NCBI RefSeq assembly: GCF_049309525.1
Contig: NC_133367.1
Location: forward strand, 7,306,163 to 7,370,162
Origin: Garra rufa
Lineage: Eukaryota > Chordata > Actinopteri > Cypriniformes > Cyprinidae
Direction of reading: 5' to 3'
Length of the DNA: 64,000 nt
In this document: in pieces, positions 49,701 to 57,945 of the stretch
Position numbering within the stretch: position 1 is the first letter of the stretch
How the letters are laid out: each line of letters starts with the position of its first letter
Made by a program: the position numbers and the translations under genes
Notes under the pieces: generated by a model
Told to the model about the DNA's origin: nothing
Databases searched by the model: none
What the model saw: only the letters and a program-made list of their open reading frames with translations

Positions 49701-52700
49701 TTCGGTGTGGTTCACGAATCATTTGATTAATTTCGGAACTTCGGTGTGTTTCACGAATCATTTGATTAATTTCAGAACTTAGGCGTGTTTCACGAATCAT
49801 TTGATTAATTTCAGAACTTCGGTATGTTTCACGAATCATTTGATTCAATTTGGGACTTCGGTGTGGTTCACGAATCATTTGATTAATTTCGGAACTTCGG
49901 TATGTTTCACGAATCATTTGATTCAATTTGGGACTTCGGTGTGGTTCACGAATCATTTGATTAATTTCGGAACTTCGGCGTGTTTCACGAATCATTTGAT
50001 TAATTTCAGAACTTCGGTATGTTTCACGAATCATTTGATTCAATTTGGGACTTCGGTGTGGTTCACGAATCATTTGATTAATTTCAGAACTTCGGTATGT
50101 TTCACGAATCATTTGATTCAATTTGGGACTTCGGTGTGGTTCACGAATCATTTGATTAATTTCAGAACTTCGGTATGTTTCACGAATCATTTGATTCAAT
50201 TTGGGACTTCGGTGTGGTTCACGAATCATTTGATTAATTTCGGAACTTCGGTGTGTTTCACGAATCATTTGATTAATTTCAGAACTTAGGCGTGTTTCAC
50301 GAATCATTTGATTAATTTCAGAACTTCGGTATGTTTCACGAATCATTTGATTCAATTTGGGACTTCGGTGTGGTTCACGAATCATTTGATTAATTTCGGA
50401 ACTTCGGTATGTTTCACGAATCATTTGATTCAATTTGGGACTTCGGTGTGGTTCACGAATCATTTGATTAATTTCGGAACTTCGGTGTGTTTCACGAATG
50501 ATTTGATTAATTTCGGAACTTCAGTGTGTTTCGCGAATCATTTGATTAATTTCGGAACTTCAGTGTGTTTCACGAATGATTTGATTAATTTCGGAACTTC
50601 GGCGTGTTTCACGAATCATTTGATTAATTTCGGAACTTCAGTGTGTTTCACGAATGATTTGATTAATTTCGGAACTTCGGCGTGTTTCACGAATCATTTG
50701 ATTAATTTCGGAACTTCGGTGTGTTTCACGAATCATTTGATTAATTTCAGAACTTCGGTGTGTTTCGCGAATCATTTGATTCATTTCGGAACTTTGGTGT
50801 GTTTCGTGAATCATTTGATTCATTTCGGAACTTCGGTGTGTTTCACGAATGATTTGATTAATTTCGGAACTTCAGTGTGTTTCACGAATGATTTGATTAA
50901 TTTCGGAACTTCGGTGTGTTTCACGAATCATTTGATTAATTTCGGAACTTCAGTGTGTTTCACGAATGATTTGATTAATTTCGGAACTTCGGTGTGTTTC
51001 GCGAATCATTTGATTAATTTCGGAACTTCAGTGTGTTTCACGAATGATTTGATTAATTTCGGAACTTCGGTGTGTTTCACGAATCATTTGATTAATTTCG
51101 GAACTTCGGCGTGTTTCACGAATGATTTGATTAATTTCGGAACTTCGGCGTGTTTCACGAATCATTTGATTAATTTCGGAACTTCGGCGTGTTTCACGAA
51201 TCATTTGATTAATTTCGGAACTTCGGTGTGGTTCACGAATCATTTGATTAATTTCGGAACTTCGGCGTGTTTCACGAATCATTTGATTAATTTCGGAACT
51301 TCGGCGTGTTTCGCGAATCATTTGATTAATTTCGGAACTTCAGTGTGTTTCGCGAATCATTTGATTCATTTCGGAACTTTGGCGTGTTTCACGAATCATT
51401 TGATTAATTTCAGAACTTAGGTGTGGTTCGCAAATCATTTGATTCAATTTGGGACTTCGGTGTGTTTCACGAATCATTTGATTAATTTCGGAACTTCGGT
51501 GTGTTTTGTGAATCATTTGATTAATTTCAGAACTTCGGTATGTTTCACGAATCATTTGATTCAATTTGGGACTTCGGTGTGTTTCACGAATCATTTGATT
51601 AATTTCAGAACTTCGGTGTGTTTCACAAATCATTTGATTAATTTCGGAACTTCAGTGTGTTTCACGAATGATTTGATTAATTTCGGAACTTCGGTGTGTT
51701 TCACGAATCATTTGATTAATTTCGGAACTTCGGCGTGTTTCACGAATGATTTGATTAATTTCGGAACTTCGGCGTGTTTCACGAATCATTTGATTAATTT
51801 CGGAACTTCGGCGTGTTTCACGAATCATTTGATTAATTTCGGAACTTCGGCGTGTTTCGCGAATCATTTGATTAATTTCGGAACTTCAGTGTGTTTCGCG
51901 AATCATTTGATTCATTTCGGAACTTCGGCGTGTTTCACGAATCATTTGATTAATTTCAGAACTTAGGTGTGGTTCGCAAATCATTTGATTCAATTTGGGA
52001 CTTCGGTGTGTTTCACGAATCATTTGATTAATTTCGGAACTTCGGTGTGTTTTGTGAATCATTTGATTAATTTCAGAACTTCGGTATGTTTCACGAATCA
52101 TTTGATTCAATTTGGGACTTCGGTGTGTTTCACGAATCATTTGATTAATTTCAGAACTTCGGTATGTTTCACGAATCATTTGATTCAATTTGGGACTTCG
52201 GTGTGGTTCACGAATCATTTGATTAATTTCAGAACTTCGGTATGTTTCACGAATCATTTGATTCAATTTGGGACTTCGGTGTGGTTCACGAATCATTTGA
52301 TTAATTTCAGAACTTCGGTATGTTTCACGAATCATTTGATTCAATTTGGGACTTCGGTGTGGTTCACGAATCATTTGATTAATTTCGGAACTTCGGTGTG
52401 TTTCACGAATCATTTGATTAATTTCAGAACTTAGGCGTGTTTCACGAATCATTTGATTAATTTCAGAACTTCGGTATGTTTCACGAATCATCTGATTCAA
52501 TTTGGGACTTCGGTGTGGTTCACGAATCATTTGATTAATTTCGGAACTTCGGTATGTTTCACGAATCATTTGATTCAATTTGGGACTTCGGTGTGGTTCA
52601 CGAATCATTTGATTAATTTCGGAACTTCGGCGTGTTTCACGAATCATTTGATTAATTTCAGAACTTCGGTATGTTTCACGAATCATTTGATTCAATTTGG

Positions 52701-55700
52701 GACTTCGGTGTGGTTCACGAATCATTTGATTAATTTCAGAACTTCGGTATGTTTCACGAATCATTTGATTCAATTTGGGACTTCGGTGTGGTTCACGAAT
52801 CATTTGATTAATTTCAGAACTTCGGTATGTTTCACGAATCATTTGATTCAATTTGGGACTTCGGTGTGGTTCACGAATCATTTGATTAATTTCGGAACTT
52901 CGGTGTGTTTCACGAATCATTTGATTAATTTCAGAACTTAGGCGTGTTTCACGAATCATTTGATTAATTTCAGAACTTCGGTATGTTTCACGAATCATTT
53001 GATTCAATTTGGGACTTCGGTGTGGTTCACGAATCATTTGATTAATTTCGGAACTTCGGTATGTTTCACAAATCATTTGATTCAATTTGGGACTTCGGTA
53101 TGTTTCATGAATCATTTGATTCAATTTGGGACTTCGGTATGTTTCACGAATCATTTGATTAATTTCAGAACTTAGGCGTGTTTCACGAATCATTTGATTA
53201 ATTTCGGAACTTCGGTATGTTTCGCGAATCATTTGATTAATTTCAGGAATTCGGTGCGGTTCGCGAATCATTTGATTCATTTCGGAACTTCGGTATGTTT
53301 CACGAATCATTTGATTAATTTCAGGAATTCGGTATGTTTCGCGAATCATTTGATTAATTTCAGGAATTCGGTATGTTTCACGAATCATTTGATTAATTTC
53401 AGGAATTCGGTATGTTTCGCGAATCATTTGATTAATTTCAGGAATTTCGGTATGTTTCGCGAATCATTTGATTAATTTCGGAACTTCGGCGTGTTTCACG
53501 AATCATTTGATTAATTTCGGAACTTCGGCGTGTTTCACGAATCATTTGATTAATTTCAGGAATTCGGTGCGGTTCGCGAATCATTTGATTAATTTCGGAA
53601 CTTCGGTATGTTTCACGAATCATTTGATTAATTTCGGAACTTCGGTATGTTTCACGAATCATTTGATTAATTTCGGAACTTCGGCGTGTTTCACAAATCA
53701 TTTGATTAATTTTGGAACTTCGGTGTGTTTCACGAATCAATTGATGAATTTTGGAACTTCGGTGTGTTTCACGAATCAATTGATGAATTTTGGAACTTCG
53801 GTGTGTTTCACGAATCATTTGATTAATTTCGGAACTTCGGTGTGTTTCACGAATCATTTGATTAATTTCGGAACTTCGGTGTGTTTCACGAATCATTTGA
53901 TTAATTTCGGAACTTCGGTGTGTTTCACGAATCAATTGATGAATTTTGGAACTTCGGTGTGTTTCACGAATCATTTGATTAATTTCGGAACTTCGGCGTG
54001 TTTCACGAATCATTTGATTAATTTCGGAACTTCGGTGTGTTTCACAAATAATTTGATTAATTTCGGAACTTCGGTGTGTTTCACAAATAATTTGATTAAT
54101 TTCGGAACTTCGGTGTGTTTCACAAATAATTTGATTAATTTCGGAACTTCGGTGTGTTTCACGAATCATTTGATTAATTTCGGAACTTCGGTGTGTTTCA
54201 CGAATCATTTGATTAATTTCGGAACTTCGGTGTGTTTCACGAATCATTTGATTAATTTCGGAACTTCGGTGTGGTTCACGAATCATTTGATTAATTTCGG
54301 AACTTCGGCGTGTTTCACGAATCATTTGATTAATTTCGGAACTTCGGCGTGTTTCACGAATCATTTGATTAATTTCGGAACTTCGGCGTGTTTCACGAAT
54401 CATTTGATTAATTTCGGAACTTCGGTGTGTTTCACGAATCATTTGATTAATTTCGGAACTTCGGTGTGGTTCACGAATCATTTGATTAATTTCGGAACTT
54501 CGGCGTGTTTCACGAATCATTTGATTAATTTCGGAACTTCGGCGTGTTTCACAAATAATTTGATTCGTTTCTTAACTTCGGTGTGGTTCACAAATGATTT
54601 GATTCAATTTGGACAAACTCGTGAATCTGTTGTTCGACCTCTTCATAATTAAGATGAGAACTACAGTTTATAAAGTCAGACATTGCTTGTTATGATTCTC
54701 AAGAGTGTTGCATTGAGTAGAGATACTACAAATGTCTTCATTACTGATGTAGTTGTGCTCAGTAACGGACCGTGTGTTGAGCTCAGCTCTCTCCGAGTCG
54801 CTCTTGTTCTGCAGCGTCATCATCTCAGTCACAGTCTCTCTGAGCTGCTGCTCCAGCTGCATCCGCTGAGCCGTCTCTCTCTCCAGCAGCAGCGCAGACC
54901 CGTTCTCACGACTGCGCAGGCCTGCGCAGACGCTCACACACTGCAGCTGCACGCTCTGTGCTGTGCACGCCAGCTCATTACGCACCTCGCTTAGATCCCT
55001 GACGGACAGACAAACATGCTATCAGTGTCATCAGCGCCTCAGTTGTACCTCTGCATGCAGTGACGTGGTCTGACCTCTCTGTGGCGCTCTTCAGTTCACA
55101 CACGTGTCTGCGGAAGCCCACCACTTGTCTCCAGAGCGCCAGCAGACGGTTGTGCTCGCTGCTGAAGTAACTGTGGAAAGACTGAACAAACGCACCGCGT
55201 CAAACTTATCACTTTTCAAATGCGTTTCAGCAATACAGATGGCCACACCCACCTCCTCCTCTCTCCTCCAATCAGACTCCCTCTGCTCTAACTCCTCCCT
55301 GGCTTTGGTCCAATCAGCCGTGAGTCTGCGGATGTCCTGGCTGAGCGCCTCATTGGCCAGTCCGGCTTGTTCCAGTTGCTCCCGCAGCATGGCGTTGACG
55401 GCGGACAGGCCGCTGCTCCTGTGCACACGCGAACACAAACACGTTTAGCACACGCTCACACGCTTTACAGTGCGCTAGAGTTAGCTCACCTCTGCTGTTC
55501 CTCCTCCAGCCGGATGAGGGCGCTCTCCAGCTCGCTGCTCGGCTCATCCTCGTCCCGCCGGTGGCCGTTACTGTCACACTGAGCCTGCAGCGACACACTT
55601 ACTGAAATCACAATCCGATTACAAATTAGAAAAACTAAAATTCTGTTTACTCACGGTTGATCTTTCCAGCAGCGTCTGCTCGAGATCCGCACACTTCTTC

Positions 55701-57892
55701 TTGTACTGGAGAACCTGCGCAGACGCACACACAGATGAGTCCGGTCTGAGAGATTACAGGCGGAGCGAGTGTTAGATCTGGTGTTCGTACCTTGGCCTGT
55801 AGTTTCTGCACGAGCTGCGCTTGTCTCTGCTGCCCCTCCTGATACGCCGTGAGTTTGCGCTTGTACGCCGCCTGCTCCTCGTCCAGACGCCTGCGCAGAT
55901 CTACGTTCTGCTGCGCCAGACTGCGAGACTCAGGAGAGTCGTGTCCCTCCTCGGCCGTGTCCAAACGCAGCGCCTGCTCCAGCTGCACACACCACACCAT
56001 TACCGCGGATTACAGTCGGTCAACGCTAGTGCTACTGAAAGTATTGAAGTATTAACAGTTAAAAGTTTACAATACCATAAAATCAGATAAACTACGTTTT
56101 TGGCGTACCGTTTTTCGCATACTATCTAGAAATATGCAATTTCAAACACAGTGAGCAACTCGCTTCAAAACACCCTAGCAACCCTAGCCACTCATAACTC
56201 CTTAGCAACAACTAGAAGACCTTAGCAACCACCCATAAGACCCTATCAACCATCCATAACTCATTACTATCTACCTACAAAATCCTAGCAACACCCATAA
56301 ATCCTTAGCAACAACAACCAGAAGACCTTAGCAACCCAAAAGACCCTATCAACCATCCATAAATCCTTAGCAACAACCAGAAGACCTTAGCAACCACCCA
56401 AGAGACCCTAGAAACCACCCTTTTTACTTACTTCCTTAAACACCATAGAAAGCACCCATAACCCTTTAGCAACTACCTAAAAGACCCTAGCAACCACCCA
56501 TAACTCCTTAGCAACAACCAGAAGACCTTAGCAACCCAAAAGACCCTATCAACCATCCATAACTCCTTAGCAACAACCATAAGAGCTTAGCAACCACCCA
56601 TAACTCCTTACTATCTACCTAAAACTTTCTAGCAACCACCCATAAATCCTTAGCAACAACCAGAAGACCTTAGCATCCATACAGAAGACCATAGAAACCA
56701 CTCTTTTTTCTAATTATTTAAAACACCCTAGCAACCACCCTTAACTATTTACTATCTACCTAAAACACCCTAGTAACCACCAATAAATCCTTAGCAACAA
56801 CCATAACACCTTAGCAACCATACAGTAGACTCATAACTCTTTACCAACAACCTAAAACATGCTAGCAACCACTCATAACTTCTTAGCATCAACCAGAAGA
56901 CCTTAGCAACCACCCAAAAAACCTTAGCACCCACCCATAACTCTTTACCAACTACCTAAAAAATGCTAGCAACCACCCATAACTGCTTAGCAACAACCAG
57001 TAGACCTTAGCAACCATTTAAAAGACCTTAACAATAATCACCTACAACACCCTAGCAACAAGACCTGCACAATTTGGGGAAAATATCAAATTGCGATTTT
57101 TCTGAAAACGTTCGATTGTGATTTAAAAAAAAAATCTCCAGATTAAATGTGCTTCTTTGTATGACCGCACAATTTAGCCAAAAATGTTTATATATCAATA
57201 TGATTAAAATCATGATTATATATCAATATGACTTAAAAATAATAATAAATCTTAGCATTATTTTTGTTTTGGTTATTATTGAACAATTTTAATAAGCAAA
57301 TCAAGAACTAATTTAATGCTTCATTGCAACATTAAAAGATTAAATATTTAAGAAAAGTATTATTATAGGTCTTATTCAGGGTGTTTAGGACATTTTTATG
57401 ATTGAATTACTTGTTAACCTTTCATTAAACTCTCAAACCCCTGCTACAGTTCCTTTACGAACCCCAGTTTGGGAAGCCTAGATGAAATATAATGTAAACA
57501 AGTTAGGTCAGAAGTAATCTAAAAGTAATCTGATTACATTTCCTAAAATGTGTATGTAATGTAACGCATTACGTTACTGACTACAATGTTTGCCATGTAA
57601 TTTGGAATCAGTAACGGATTACAATTTGTAAGAAATCTACCCAGCTCTGGCTGAACGCCCTAGCAACCCTAAAACAGCTCCCGGCGACCAACATCCCAGA
57701 TAAACACAGCTCACGTTCACTTTTACACTTCCTGTTCAGATTGATAGTAAAACCGTCTGAATAAATCACAGTCATCCAGACGGTCCCTCACTGTTTACAG
57801 TCGCCATGGCAACGTGCCACTCCACTACATTCCACTCTGCGTTACCACGGAGATGGGTCAACCTCGCCGAAACCCAGACAAAAGACTAAGCA

Positions 57893-57945
<53 letters not shown>

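Noticed and set aside
47611..54652. Long open frames of 155-513 codons on both strands
   Set aside because: They are products of the 39-bp satellite in crocc intron 9: same 13-residue unit throughout, no start context, no splice logic.
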